Assembly (NCBI GenBank): GCA_973895155.1
Contig: OZ316897.1
Coordinates: 7,192,001-7,256,000 of the forward strand
From: Marsupella aquatica
Taxonomy: Eukaryota > Marchantiophyta
Direction of reading: 5' to 3'
DNA: 64,000 nt
The position numbers were made by a program, and so were the translations under genes. Positions 10,721 through 22,802 of the stretch are shown piece by piece. The stretch's first letter is position 1. Every line of letters starts with the position of its first letter. The notes beneath the pieces were generated by a model. It was given only the letters and a program-made list of their open reading frames with translations. It ran no database searches and was not told where the DNA came from.

Positions 10721-11976
10721 GTGATGGACAGATGTCATCTTTCGAGAGTTCAGAGTCGGATTCTGACTCAACCTCTTCATCTTCTGAGGGGGACATTCCT
10801 CCCCCCCCCTCCGAGGCTTCAATGTCCTCCTCCTCTAGGCCCTAGTCCATGTTGGTGTGTCCGATGTAAAGGCATGGTGGTTCGTCAAGCCTTGGAAGCC
10901 ATTGAGCATATTGAGAACTATGGCAGACACGAGGGCAATTTACCGGGATATTCTACTTGCGAGGTATGCACAATTAATTGCTCTTGGAGACATTGACATG
11001 TACAATTTGCCACATTGCACCCATACATTTATTAATTGTTGGTTTTTTTGTGATTGAATAGGTGCCTCATAGGACCCCTCCTCCATTGGTCTCTAATGAC
11101 TTATGAGTAAATACACTTTTGGCTGGTGCAAGATAGTTGCTTGCATCATCATCAGCTCCCTCTCCATCTAGCCCCCTGTTCAGCCAGAGAGTGTAGCAGT
11201 TCCATCTAGGGTTGGACGCACCCAAGCACGTTCCCAGAGACAACGTCGCCGTTATGAACCCTTGCCAGGCACTCATGAGACCAAGGAGCAAAGTTGTAGA
11301 CCATACTCTTAGAGTGCCACCAGGAGAGGACTATGTGGAAGTGGAAGGGAGGTTGGGGTTGTCATATGTCACCGGGAAGGCATTGACAGTGTTGAAGGAT
11401 TTCTCGTCTGAGAGATTCAAAATACCCCCTGGCCTAACCACTGATACCCCTATCCACATATGGGGTCACCAATGGATAGTGAAGGCGTCTTCCCTTGGCC
11501 CTGACATAGGATTTGGGGTGTTTGCCTTGGAGGACATTGTGGTCCCGCCCAAGCCGTGGCCTCGAGGTTATGATGGTGAGCACCTATTTCCATACATTGG
11601 TCCCGTGTATACTTCAAAAGGTTGGAACATTCTATTGCGCCAACACCCATTGTGGGGTGTCTATGCATTGCAAATGGATTCTGATCCAGATGAGCTCATA
11701 CGGAGGCCTTGGCATTCTTGGATGATTGATGGCGACCCTGTTCGCTCCGATAATATAGTTGGGTACATCAATAGTACTCGTGGTAGAGGGAGAGGACTTA
11801 GTCCTAATGTAGAGTGGATTCAGATATTTGGTCCACCTAGACAGCCGTACTATGTAAAACATATGGATGATCATGTCATGACTATAGCCATTACAACCAT
11901 TAGGGTTGGCCAGGAGTTGTTTTGTGACTATGAGTGGGATAGGCCCAAGAAAGCATTGCTTTCTCGCCCCGTGTAG
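10721..11976 (+). CDS. SET-domain protein carried by the CACTA element
   Basis: The main open frame (11212-11976, up to 254 aa) shows SET-domain hallmarks. GFGVFALEDI near 11510 fits the GxG-FA-x-x-DI start. IDGDPVRSDNIVGYINS near 11730 fits the DG...N-x-RYIN-H segment, and PNVEW follows. GQELFCDYEW near 11920 fits GEEL-x-x-DYxW at the C-terminus. Such proteins use SAM to methylate lysines, often on histones. The usual N-H-S/x-C is altered to N-S here. Upstream, 10731-10840 encodes an acidic Ser/Asp-rich stretch and 10857-11000 another short open segment (WWFVKPWKPL), probably earlier exons separated by introns; exact splice sites were not resolved. Lying between TnpA-like and TNP2 genes inside one CACTA, it may be captured cargo or a second standard gene of this CACTA lineage. 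Confidence 0.6.
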
Positions 11977-12231
11977 GGCAGATATATATGTATATATACC
12001 ACCTTTTTGTTTAACATAAAATACATGATACAGGTTTTCAAACTAAATTGGTTAGTTGTGTAAGCCAATCTTTGATCAAGGTTTGAAAGTATACTAGTAG
12101 AATGTGTAAAGAGAATTGTAATTTTGCGGGGAAACCCAAAAGCCTATACCTTTAAACACTTGTCTCATTGTGGCCCTTCTAATATAATATGTATGTTTGT
12201 GAAATGTTAGAATGCATATGTTCAACCAGAT

Positions 12232-15200
12232 ATGGGGGTATTATCACGAGCAATGCGGCAACACCTTGCTGAGGCCATGGGTGATTGGCGTAGGGCTCAA
12301 GCATCAGAGAATGAAGATGTCCCTCTTGAGTATGTGTCTAATGCCACCAAAGATAGACTTGAGGAGGAGAGGGCCATGGATGATCTTATGCACCAGTTCT
12401 ATGACATTGAGGATGGTGACCATGATATGGGTGATGCATTTGACACCAATGCACATCCTCATGGTGACAATCCTTCACAAGGTTCCCACTCTAGACAATG
12501 GGAGGAATCTCGTGACCATGCGCAAACACGGATTTTTGAGGGGTCACAACTATCTCGGCTCTGAGGAATAATGTTATTGTTGAACTTGCAGCAAAGACAT
12601 GGAGCAAGCAATCTCCTTCTTGATGATCTCTTCAGGACCTTGCATAGTCGTATTTTGCCAGAAGGGAATTGCTTGCCTAGTTTATGGAAAGCGGCAAAAA
12701 AGGTGTTGAAATCCATAGGCCTCAAATACAAAGTCATACATGCTTGTGTGAATGATTGTGTTCTGTTCAGGGGGGAACACAAAGATGCCACTACATGTCC
12801 TACATGTGACCAACTAAGGTATCGAGAGGACATGCTGACTGGAAAAGTAGCACAGAAGGTCATGAGGTATTTTCCTCTTATCCCCAGATTATGGCACCAG
12901 TACCGATGTGCAGAGTTGGCTGAGTATATGGTGTGGCATTCCAAGAACCGGTCAGATATGAGTTCAGATCGGCCAACCATGCGTATGATGGTGGACTCAC
13001 CTGCAAATAGGTTTGTGGAGGACCGATGGGGTGATTTCAAGATAGACCCACGTCATGTACAACTAGGTTTGGCATCAGATGGGATCATCCCCTTTGCATT
13101 GGCCGGGAATGCCCAACCATACTCAGTTTGGCCAGTAGTCCTTACAAATTACAACATCCCTCCATGGATGGCCATGAAGAAAGGTTATTTGCTGCTCTCA
13201 ATGATTATCCCAGGCCCCAAGCAAGTAAAAAAGATTGATGTTTACTTGCAACCATTTTTGGAGGAGCTTCAACAACTATGGAGGGGAGTGGATTGCTATG
13301 ATGGTCGAGTGCTTACGGGTGGTTTACCTCATGAATTTAAATTAAAAGCCATTGTTATGTGGACCATACATGATCTTTCTGGTATGTTAAAATATACCTT
13401 CCCCAATATTATGCATGGTTTGTTATGGTAGATAATACACTATACGATAATGTTATATATAAAAGTTTGCCTGGCTATTGTTTAATGTATTGATTGTGTG
13501 TGTTGTAGGGTTTGGATATATCTCTGGGTTGCAGACATCAGGATACCAAGCCTGCCCAACTTGTGGTCCTGATTTGGAGGGAGTGGCACGCCCTAAGTCT
13601 ACCACCCTACGGAAGATAGTTTACATTGGTCACACAAAGTATCTCCCCCCAGAGCATGAATGGAGGCGTGACCCATTCTTATATGACACGGATGATGGCC
13701 AACCAGACACACGCCCTCAACCAGTGCCAAGGGATCCACGCTATTGGAAGGAGGTATGGGATAGAGTGATAGACCCAGATGATCCCTTACCATTGGCCTG
13801 GTGTGGCATGACTCGTTTGTTTGCATTAATGTCAAAGCTCCCATATTGGGCTGAGATGCCAATTAACCATTTGTTTGACCCTATGCACATTGAGGGGAAC
13901 GTTGGGAGGTCATTGATTCGCCATCTATACAGAGAGAAAGACAACAACTAGAGAGAGAGAGTTGTGAGGAGATGGGGATGCATAGTCCTCATGGTTTTTG
14001 GCCATCTATGGATCCCCCTAATGCCCCCCTTACTATTCACCCTCCTTGGGTATTGACTAGAGGCGAGCGGATTGAGTTCGACAATCGTATAGGGTCAATG
14101 AGGTTTCCTACCGGCTACGGGGAAAATCTATGCAAGGCATTTGGGGGACCAGACTGTCCACGTTGGCCAGCTTTCTTGAAGACCCATGATTACCATTGTC
14201 TACTACAACATGTCATTCCAGTGGCCATCATTGGATTGGGTAGTGAGGATCTTCGTGATGCCCTGTGGTCATTAGGTAAGCTCTTGAGGTGGGTGTGTCA
14301 AAAAGAGGTGAATGAGGATTAGATTGCAGCTATGGACCTGTTTGGAGTGGAGGTATTGTGCAAGTTGGAGAGGGCACTCCCTCCTTCATTCTTTGACGGC
14401 CAAGTTCACTTCCTCCTACACCTAGTGCGCGAGGTTGGCATTGCAGGGCCGGTACATTGTCATTGGATGTACTAGGTAGAGCGGTTTATGGGAGTGATGA
14501 AGTCATATGTGTCAAATCATGCGAGAGTGGAAGGTAGCATCACTGAGCATCATCTTGGAGCAGAGAGCATGTTTTATTGTACAAACATTGTAGCTACACT
14601 TGATCCCAGTGCACCAAGGGGGTGGATAGACGAGGCATCAAGGGAAGCAGACTTTGAAGATGACCATCTCACAGGGGCAAAGGGAGAACAACTTTTGGGC
14701 TCAGCTGAGCGCCTTCAACTCACTACATTTATGTTGTATAACTTGCTTGAGATTGCGGGAGATTGGACAACTTTTTATGAAGAGGACAAGGCAAATAGTC
14801 ATCGGCCACGCATCTTCCCCAAGTTTGTCCCATACATGAGGGCAAAGTTGACCAAGAATGATGCCTTGTTGGAGCAAGGGGAGAGCGTGTCAGACTTCCC
14901 TTTGGTTACAGACAACCTTCGCACCTTGGTTCATGGACCATTACTCACGGTGACAACTCGGACCGCCATGTGGTCAAAGGGAAGACATTTTTGTGTGCAA
15001 CAGCTTGATGATAAGAGGGCAGCTACACAGGATTGTGGGGTCATGGGTTGGTTCACCCAAGATTCACAAAGTAGCACATCTGATAGGAATCCAATACACT
15101 CTACAGTGGCCCACTATGGCAAGATTGAAGAGATATTGACAGTGCGTTATCATGCACACACCACTTTGGAGGAGGTGGTGTTGAAGTGCAAATGGTTTTG

Positions 15201-15468
15201 GATGAACCTTGTTGGCCATAACCAAACTTGCAAAGAGGATGCTTGTGAGTTCACACGGTTGAAGACAGGTGCACATAGTGTCACTAGGTCAACTTGGAGA
15301 ACCTCTAATCCATTTGCATTCCCCCACCATCTTGAGCAGGCCTTCTATCTTCCGTATCCCGATGATCTTGAGTGGTCCATTGTCATGACTTATATTCCAC
15401 GATCACGATCCATCATCCAAGAGCGACCCAATGTGGTTGTAGTTGAAGATTTGGACCCCGAGCCTTGA
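12232..15468 (+). pseudogene. CACTA TNP2-type transposase with DUF4218 and DUF4216 regions
   Basis: Exon-like frames read in the known order of plant TNP2 proteins. 12232-12564 is an acidic N-terminus; 12571-13381 is a core with ATTCPTCDQLRY and MIIPGPKQVKKIDVYL; after an intron at 13382-13508 comes GYQACPTCGPDL (13509-13951). 13972-14475 plus 14488 on gives the DUF4218 region (GPVHCHWMY, VERFMGVMKSYV). 15060-15468 is the DUF4216-like end (AHYGKIEEI, VVLKCKWFW). The intron joins DLS to GFGYISG in phase. Damage: a frame change at a GA run near 13950, an in-frame TAG at 14320-14322, and TAG at 14473-14475 (probably from Trp). It would catalyse excision and integration through TIR and subterminal sites, but this copy is dead. 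Confidence 0.85.
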
Positions 15469-15688
15469 GGTCCTTGCTAGCTAGTGTACCTTGGGATTAA
15501 TCGTGTAGGACCCCTCCATATGTTTATTTTTACCAACATTATATATATCATTGTTGTATTTCATGTTCCCTCTACTATGAAAGGGACCAGATTTCTTAAT
15601 AAAGAGTTATGAGTATTTGTTTTCCACACCATATCCGATACAATGAACATCGGATAATTGTCGAAAACATCTTACCTTAATTTTGAAA
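15469..15688 (+). other. CACTA 3' non-coding and subterminal region, left piece
   Basis: Follows the TNP2 stop. It contains TATATATATCA, an AATAAAG possible polyadenylation signal near 15598, and the subterminal motifs ATATCCGATA and CATCGGATA (15629-15656). The sequence resumes at 20330 after the solo LTR. TGAAA at 15684-15688 is the left target duplication of that insertion. Confidence 0.6.
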
Positions 15689-18600
15689 TGTGATGCCTAG
15701 ACAGGAATCACTCGGCCGGTTAAGTGGGTAAAGCAGGAAGGCACCCTAGGAACACCTTAGTATAGTGACAAAACAAGGAAAATATAAACAATTAGGGGCA
15801 ACCATGGAACCCGGGCCGAGGCCGGAGGTAAGGCTAAGGGTGAAAACCCGATTAGGGTTAGGGCGCGTTAAGCGTCGGCGGCTAGGAAGGATCAACGGGA
15901 AGAAGGACCGGCAGAGGAGAGGGGTAAGGAGCGCTTGCAGGAGATGGTGGCTCATTTGCGAGCACGAACTAGGCAGACGACTACGGGAGGCCAACTACTG
16001 TCAGCTGCTTAGGCAAGCACTCGGGGAGAGAGTAGATACCGACGATCGACCTAAGGAGGGTATGAGCAACGTCAATCAAGCGGCACATTTCTGGGGATGC
16101 CTGTTCGAACGGGCAACTGAGTACATCAAGACTTACGAGGACGAGGAGTTAGAAAGGGCAGCTCGAGAACGGCAGGAGCTCGCTCGATTGTGGGAGCTGT
16201 AGAAGACGGCTTTCTTAGGAGGCAAACTCATCAAGGACGAGTTCCTGTGGACGCCTACTTCCAATCAACTCGACGATCTTCTGTTTTGCAAAGACAGCGT
16301 CGTCGGCATCCGGGAGGCCATCAAGAACTGCAACGACATACACTGGGAATTAAAGGGTAGCACGGAAAGGTGGACCCAGGCAACGGTGCTAGGAGAAACC
16401 TCCACGGCAGCAGAGATGAAGAGGAAGGGAGCCGTCAACGATGAAGCCACCCCGGCAAAAAGAACGAGGTCGGCGGCACCAAAGAAGCCAGCCGAGCAGC
16501 AGAGCAGGAGGCAGGGAGAAGCCGAAGAGGAGGAGGTCGATCCCATCAAGGCCATTCCAACCAGGGATGACACCTGGAAGGGCTGGGCGGCAACCCTACC
16601 GGTGGAGGTGCAACTACATTTTGCACGGGAGGAGGATGCATGCTTTACGGCCATGCAGACCAAGAAGTACCAAGGCTTCATGGCCGGATCCGGCTTGGAG
16701 GCCTTTGTAAGATTACCATGGCTGAAGCCGGAGGTACCGGAGTCAGACCTATTAGAATTCGTGGGGTCATGGGAACCCGAGACCAATTGCACGAGGATAT
16801 ATGGGAGGGATTTCTATCTTACTCCCAAGGTAATTGCCGAAGTGTTTGGCCTGCCGATAGGCAATAAGACCAAAGTTGATACCAGGAAGACCTTGCCTGA
16901 CAAGGAGTTCCGGTCGTTCCCCGGGCCATCAACGAAGAATGGCTTCTTCCGGAACACCTGCACCAACCCGCACATAGGAGAGATGATCGACTTCTTGCGG
17001 GTGACCATGCATTGTAACTTGCCGAGGGCAGAGATCGGCAAGGCACAGGTCTATCTGGCAGAAAGGCCAGACCCAAGCCGGGACTACAACGGGTACCTCC
17101 TCAACCAATTGAAGAAGATCTTAAAGGAGGAGCAGCAGGTAATCGGCATGGGGAGCGTGTCGCGGCTTGGCTATCACATGCCGCTGTTGTGCCGGTATGC
17201 CAGAGGTCAGACTTTTGCCCCGGTACTTCCCCTGCAGGTAAGAGCACCCGAGGAAGCTCCAACACCGAGGCCGTTGGCTGAGAAGCCTCAACCACCTGTT
17301 AGTCCTACGATCGAGCAGGTGTTTAGGCCCAGGAAGGAAGACTTGCCGATGCAGCAACCAGGCATGCAGAGTCTGCTGAAACTACTGGAGAAAGAAAAGA
17401 AATCGGCATCGGCAACAACAACGGCAACGGCAACAATGCAGGACACTACTACAGAGGTAGGCCTACACCGGCTCACAAGAGAAAACCCCTTTGCTGGAGA
17501 CAAGGAGAGAATCAGGCCGGAATCCAAGCCAGGTGTTCGAATGTACGTGGGAACCTCAAGCTCCGAATCTGAGGCAGAATTGCCTGAAGCTCCTACCGAC
17601 GAAGAGGAGAGGGAGAAGCCGGACGTCCAAGAGGTAGAGGAGGCAGTGGAGGACTGCAGCCATGATAATTCCGGCTATGGGTCGGACCATCACGTTCCAG
17701 GAGTAAGGACCTGTGGCCGGTTTGTCCCCACACTTCCAAGGGTAGTGCGAGGGGACCCCAACCAGCAGAGTAGCCCTGAGTCTCCCCCACCAGATGTTGC
17801 TCCCCTGAGCTTCGATGGCATAAAACAGACGGTGCAGGAATTTCAGGAGCGAATCAAGCAGGAGGAAGAGGCCGCCCTGGCTAAGGAAAAGGATTTACCA
17901 GGAGGAGATTGGCCGGAGGACATCAGGCGGCTAGCCGAAAAAGGAAGCAAACCTCTAGCCACGATTGAAGAGATCCGCAGGACGGCTTGGGAGCAGAGGC
18001 CACGATGGGCGATGCCGATCACTTCTACTTACTCCACCTACGCTAAGAATAGAGCCATGGAGTATGGTGAGATGTGTGGGGAACTTGCGCTCGGCATCTT
18101 TGGAGAGGAGTTGGAGATAGGACCCTTTTTCCATAGGGAGCAGTTGGAGAAGCACCAATTAGAAGAAGCGGTGGCTTTAGAGAGAAGCAAGAAGGACGAG
18201 GTCATTCGGCGGCTTAGGAGGATGGAAGTCGAGATTGAAGATCTAAGGGCGGCCAAGAAAGCCCAAGATGAACTGCGGATTAAACGATATGAGCTGAACA
18301 TCATGCAGGGGCAGTTGGACACCGCGCAGGCTGATAATCAGAATATCAAGGATAAACTGACTCAGACGCAGGAAGAGTTGGCCGACACGATCAAAGAGAG
18401 GGAGAAGTGGAAGCAAGAGCTGAAGAATACAGAGGAGGCCCACATAACAGCCAACAGCCGGGCCATGGCGGAGACCCAAAGAAAGGAATGGGCGTTGAAA
18501 GGGGAGCTCGAGAAAATCCGCGGAGCCCTTGAGCAGAAGGAGGTCGAGTTAGGGAAATCCTATCAAGGGATTATGGCGCTGCAGCAGGAGCTTGCGTCCC

Positions 18601-20324
18601 TGACGGCCAGCTTCAAGGCCGACCTAAGGGAGAAGGACGAGATGCTCGAACAGACTTACGCCAAGATGAACCAGATGGAGTCTGTCATCATTGCAGAGCT
18701 CGACAAGGAGCTAAGAGCAACCCAGGAGGAGAGGGCTACCTTGAAGAAGGAATTGGAGGAAGCCCACAGGGAGCAGGAGGAGGCCAAAAACGAGCTGGAG
18801 GGGGCACGTAAGGACCTGGATGAAACCCAAGAGGAGTTGGAGGAAATCACGAGGAAGATGGAGAACCTACAGCGGCGGGCCGACAACCAAACAGAGCGGC
18901 TGAAGAAACAAGCCGCAGTATTTAAATGCTTAGCTACAGCAGGTCCATCTCCCGTTGGGACAAACCAGTTACCAGGGGTGGTAATTGCCGAAGGACAAGC
19001 CGCGCCACCTGCACCAGTGCCGGAAGTAAGTGGGAAGGGGAAGGGACCAGTTGCCGAGCCACCAACGAAGAAGAAGCGGAAACCTTCAGGGTCAAGGAGT
19101 AATACGACTTCACAGGCCGTGGTGATCAAGGAGGTAGACCCAGCACCGACCCCAGACAGGGTCACGGCTAAGGATCCAACTACCCTAGGGGAAGGGGAGG
19201 CCAAAGCCGAGGGAGTGGCTGAGGCCAAAGCCGTGGGTATTGCCGAGGCCGGTGTCGAGGCTGAAGCCGAAGGTGGACCCAGTCAGGCCGATGGAGAGTT
19301 GACTCGGTCAAGGGCAGGTAATCTGTCAGTAGGCGGGCCAACGGCAGTAGCTGAGGAGGAAGTGTTGGGGGCGTCCATTGAGGATCCACCACCGGTGTTG
19401 TGACGGTGCAAGGGCGCCGTTCCTTTTAGGGAGGGCGGACGTGGAGGGAGGAGGCGTGAGTGGGCAGGGCGGGCGCGGATCTCCACGTTTAGGATTAGGA
19501 TCAGAACCAGGAGCGGCCCTGACACTTAGCTTAGTGGGATTGCGGTTCCACTGGTAGGAGCAACACTTGTGCTCCTGCCTTGCTGTACATAGGTAGATTC
19601 GGGCAAGTAGATTACTGTCAGGTAGATTAGGCTTACGATGCAAAGAATGGCGGATCCACTACCAGGATAAGTACCTGGGCAGCGGGGAGCTCAGGGCCTC
19701 TTCTTTAGCAAGTTTTTAGTTTGCACCAGCCGGGCTGGGATCAAGTAGTACGAGAAGCTCTCGGTTAGTCATACAGTGACCCTTGTGTATATTCATGTTT
19801 CCTCATGCCTAAGAGCTGAATAGAGTTGGCCTCACGGCTTAGTTCGCAGAACTTGTGTATGAGATGTACTGTTTGTATGGCAAGTGCATGGTATGACTCA
19901 GTCAGAATGAGTCATTTTGCTATTTGTGTGTCGCATTAACTTGTGTGAAGAGTGCCCACATCAACAGAAGGAAGGAAAGTAAGCAGGGGAGTGAGAGTTG
20001 GATGTGTCGAGCTGAGAGAGGTCTTAGCGGCTTAACCAAGCCTATTGGGGATCATTCCGGCGGCGGAATCCAAACATACCTAACAAGACGGAGGGGAAGA
20101 CAGGGGAAGACAGGGGAAGGCCTATATTAGGCCGGCTACGTATCTCATGACCCGATGAAGGATCTGTCCAGTATATGTGTGTAAAATGTTAATAGTAGTA
20201 GTAGAAGGTTAGCAGCGTCCCATGCCGCTAAGCCGCGGAAACGGCCTCGCCAAGCACGAAACCTGCGGGAATCGGCTTGAGCTGGGGGGTTTCTTGGGTT
20301 TAGGGAGCCATGGGACGCACCACA
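15689..20324 (+). mobile_element. Solo LTR (4.64 kb) of the ORF-bearing gypsy family
   Basis: TGTGATGCC...GCACCACA, collinear with and very similar to 4171-8890. It is bordered by a perfect 5-bp target duplication TGAAA (15684-15688 and 20325-20329) and has no internal gag-pol, which is the product expected from recombination between two LTRs. It interrupts the right arm of the CACTA element. The high similarity to the 3' LTR at 4171-8890 suggests recent activity of the family after the CACTA was in place. Confidence 0.95.
16062..19403 (+). pseudogene. LTR-encoded coiled-coil protein (copy 2, one nonsense codon)
   Basis: Same product as the ORF at 4544-7969. A TAG at 16200-16202 replaces the CAG of copy 1, leaving a short N-terminal piece and a long downstream frame (16386-19403 from a non-ATG or later start). 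The mobile-domain-like region, coiled coil and KKKRK patch are all present. Only about two degenerate EAEAVGVA-type units remain, against six in copy 1. Apart from the stop and that array, the copies differ mainly by scattered substitutions. Confidence 0.85.
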
Positions 20325-20329
20325 TGAAA

Positions 20330-20613
20330 CCTTGTCTGATTCACTCTACATCGGACCCCTCTTAACAGTTATCGGATACCTGTCCGATACATTTTTGCTA
20401 CTAATCTTATTGGAAGACATCCGATTCTAAACCTAACGGAAACAAGGACCGTTTACATTTGCATGGGAACGTTAACATGCGATTCAAAAAGAATGGCAAA
20501 TTGCAGTACTCTTGCAGTCGGACTATTTCGATGCATTTCCGATTTGGTTAGTATCGGACGGCTGAGCTCTCGCGATATCGGAGCATCAGAAAAATGCTGA
20601 AAATGTACTAGTG
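20330..20613 (+). repeat. CACTA right subterminal region and terminus
   Basis: Multiple TATCGGA/TCCGATA motifs occur in both orientations (for example near 20363, 20376, 20410 and 20550), ending in GTACTAGTG at 20613. Transposase-binding subterminal arrays of this kind are characteristic of CACTA elements. The following TCG (20614-20616) would be the 3-bp target duplication, but its left partner is outside the window. Confidence 0.7.
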
Positions 20614-20847
20614 TCGGGCCCTTAGTAGACCCATACGTCTCCTCCATATCCCACAACAATGGTGCAACCACCTGATGATGAGGAAAGTTGGCTATAGAGC
20701 CCTCGTCAGAATCACTATTTGAAGCCCCACTAGTATCTGCTAGCAATGTCGTTGGCCAAAACTGCACTCCACTTCGAGTGAAACTGGTCCGTTGTTCACC
20801 AAGTAGCTTTGCATTATTGGAAGACTCCGTGATTCCAAAACCCTAGG
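20614..20847. other. Unassigned spacer
   Basis: No gene or element was recognised in this stretch right of the CACTA terminus. Confidence 0.5.
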
Positions 20848-21160
20848 CCACAGGCCGTGGGCTGTGGGTACCTACCCACACAAACAAGATGAATTGGCCA
20901 CAGGCCGTGGGTTGTGGATGACTACCCATGCAACCAAACTGCAAGAGGCCACAAGCCGTGGGCTGTGGGTGCCAACCCACACAACCAAGATGAATCGGCC
21001 ATAGGCCATGGGTTGTGGGTGTCTACCCACGCAAACCAAATTGCGAGAGGCCACAGGCCGTGGGCTGTGGGTGCCAACCCACCCCGCAACCCACACAACC
21101 AAGATGAATTGGCCACAGGCCATGGGCTGTGGGTGCCTCCCCACCAAGACTCTCTTTTCT
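20848..21160 (+). repeat. Minisatellite, ~50-bp units in a dimeric pattern
   Basis: Six tandem units begin GGCCACAGGCC[AG]TGGG at about 20848, 20898, 20949, 20999, 21051 and 21113. Units alternate between two types, one ending in AAGATGAATT and one in a CAAACTGCAAGA-like tail, so the higher-order period is about 101 bp. The fifth unit is ~12 bp longer. Each unit contains a GTGGGT...ACCCAC inverted repeat able to form a small hairpin. Confidence 0.85.
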
Positions 21161-22150
21161 CAAGTCATGCACTCAACACGCCGCAATTGATGGGAAAATC
21201 ATTCACTATTTGTCATTTCCTCTGTGCCCTAAGTCGCAACCGCCTTATCTCGTCGCGCACCGCCAACACAATTCACCAACATTCAATGTCATTTCCTTGA
21301 TAGAAATGCACTATCCATCAACAAGGAACTTGATGCAAATCATAACTGCATCCTACAAAAATTGTAAACATAATCAACTGTTGGGCTCCCAATCAACCCG
21401 CCTCAATCAAAACCACAAAGAGTTGCACATGATCCGACTACTTTCCCTTCACAAAATAGGATCAGACGCCATTGTCTGTCTTGCACACAATTGTTGACAG
21501 CAACATCCGCTTGTTGATCATACAATCAGTCCTCCACGATGCAGCAATGCATATCAATGAAGATTGCAACTCCAAAACTGCAACTTAGCAACAACAACTT
21601 GACGCTTCACTTGAACTACACGAGCGTCACACCAACTTGCAATAGATCAAGATACTAGCAATCCATTCAATAACAACACCCAATCCAAGCTACCACAAAT
21701 CGTCAACAACAAAACCAAAATGAAACTGAACTTTTGTCTGCATAGTCCGCACAACAGAGTTTGAAGCTGATCTTTTGATGTAATCTTCAAGAGCAATCAA
21801 ACAACAATTGATGCCAATCAAACACACAATCATGTCCAACGCGATCACACACTTATGTCAAGCCAAACACACCTTGTGCCTCAAGGAATCCATGTTACAT
21901 ACACACAACCTAGACAACCACACCAGAGCCGCTAGAGCAGCTTGTGCTCGAAAGGCTCAACATCAAAAGATGAGACCTTTGAGCCAACACAAAGAAATAT
22001 ATAACTATCCCTCACAAACATACACTATCCCTAAAACACTTAGATAACACACATATGAAAGCCTCAAACTTGCATAGGCCAATATCCTATACTACCACTC
22101 ATATTGGTGTGACAAGGCAGTACCGGACCGTGTTCATGCATCATTCTACG
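21161..22150. other. Unassigned AT-rich spacer
   Basis: A-rich, CAACAA-rich sequence without a convincing gene or repeat. Short open frames here have no recognisable motif. Confidence 0.5.
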
Positions 22151-22151
22151 T

Positions 22152-22802
22152 ATGGGCATGGAGCGCATGGAGAGGCTCCTTGCACTACATGGCCCTACCT
22201 TCATTTCCATTGATGTACAAAACATCATTAGGGGACCTTCAATGTGGGCACCACTTTTTTGGACTTGGAGGACGGACCATATGAAGAAGAGTACTTGTAA
22301 CTCTTACATATATATGGTGACTGATATATGTAGGTGATGTTGAGGTTCCTTATTGTGGCATTGTCCTAGATATTTTGGATGTTTATTTTGGCTCATTTAC
22401 CACCACCGTGTTAGAGGTGAGGTGGTACAAGTCCATCATGTCACCTCCAATGAGAGCTACCATGGTGAAGGATGAGTGTGGATTTTATCGTGTGGACACG
22501 ACCCAAGTTGCCCCAAGCGGGATTGAGTTTAGTGACACCATAGTTTTTCCTAGCCAAGTGGATCAATGCATTGTGGTTCCAATGCATTGTGGTTCCAATG
22601 CACTATGGTAGGATGGTCCATTGTCATTCCCATCTTCCACATCGTAGGAAGGGCTTCATGCAATCAGCTATCGCGGACGATGAGGATTGACATTATAGCC
22701 CACTATCCATATTTGTATAGGCTGTTGCCACCCTTTGCATATAAACGCATATTTCATGACCTAGGCATCTGCCAATTTGGAGAATCAGATGGGCTTGTTT
22801 AA
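22152..22802 (+). pseudogene. CACTA transposase remnant, DUF4216-like
   Basis: The frame at 22330-22600 reads YCGIVLDILDVYFGSF, VLEVRWYKSI and FPSQVDQCIVVPM, in the order of the DUF4216 domain found at the C-terminus of plant CACTA TNP2 proteins. Frame changes and stops occur at both sides. The TNP2 gene at 12232-15468 has its own DUF4216 end, so this is a fragment of a different CACTA element. Confidence 0.6.

Larger units (their letters stand above)
8891..20613. mobile_element. CACTA (En/Spm) DNA transposon, left end outside window
   Basis: A TNP2-type transposase (12232-15468) is flanked by subterminal motifs of the TATCGGAT/ATCCGATA type near 9980-10070, 15630-15660 and 20340-20580. The right end is ...TACTAGTG at 20613, the reverse complement of CACTAGTA, as expected of a CACTA terminus. 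The left end was not found: the gypsy element that ends at 8890 has inserted into the TnpA-like gene, so the rest of the CACTA must lie left of the window. The stretch 15684-20329 is a later solo-LTR insertion. Gene order is TnpA-like (-), SET-domain gene (+), TNP2 (+). The transposase carries stops and a frameshift, so the element is not autonomous as it stands. Confidence 0.75.
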
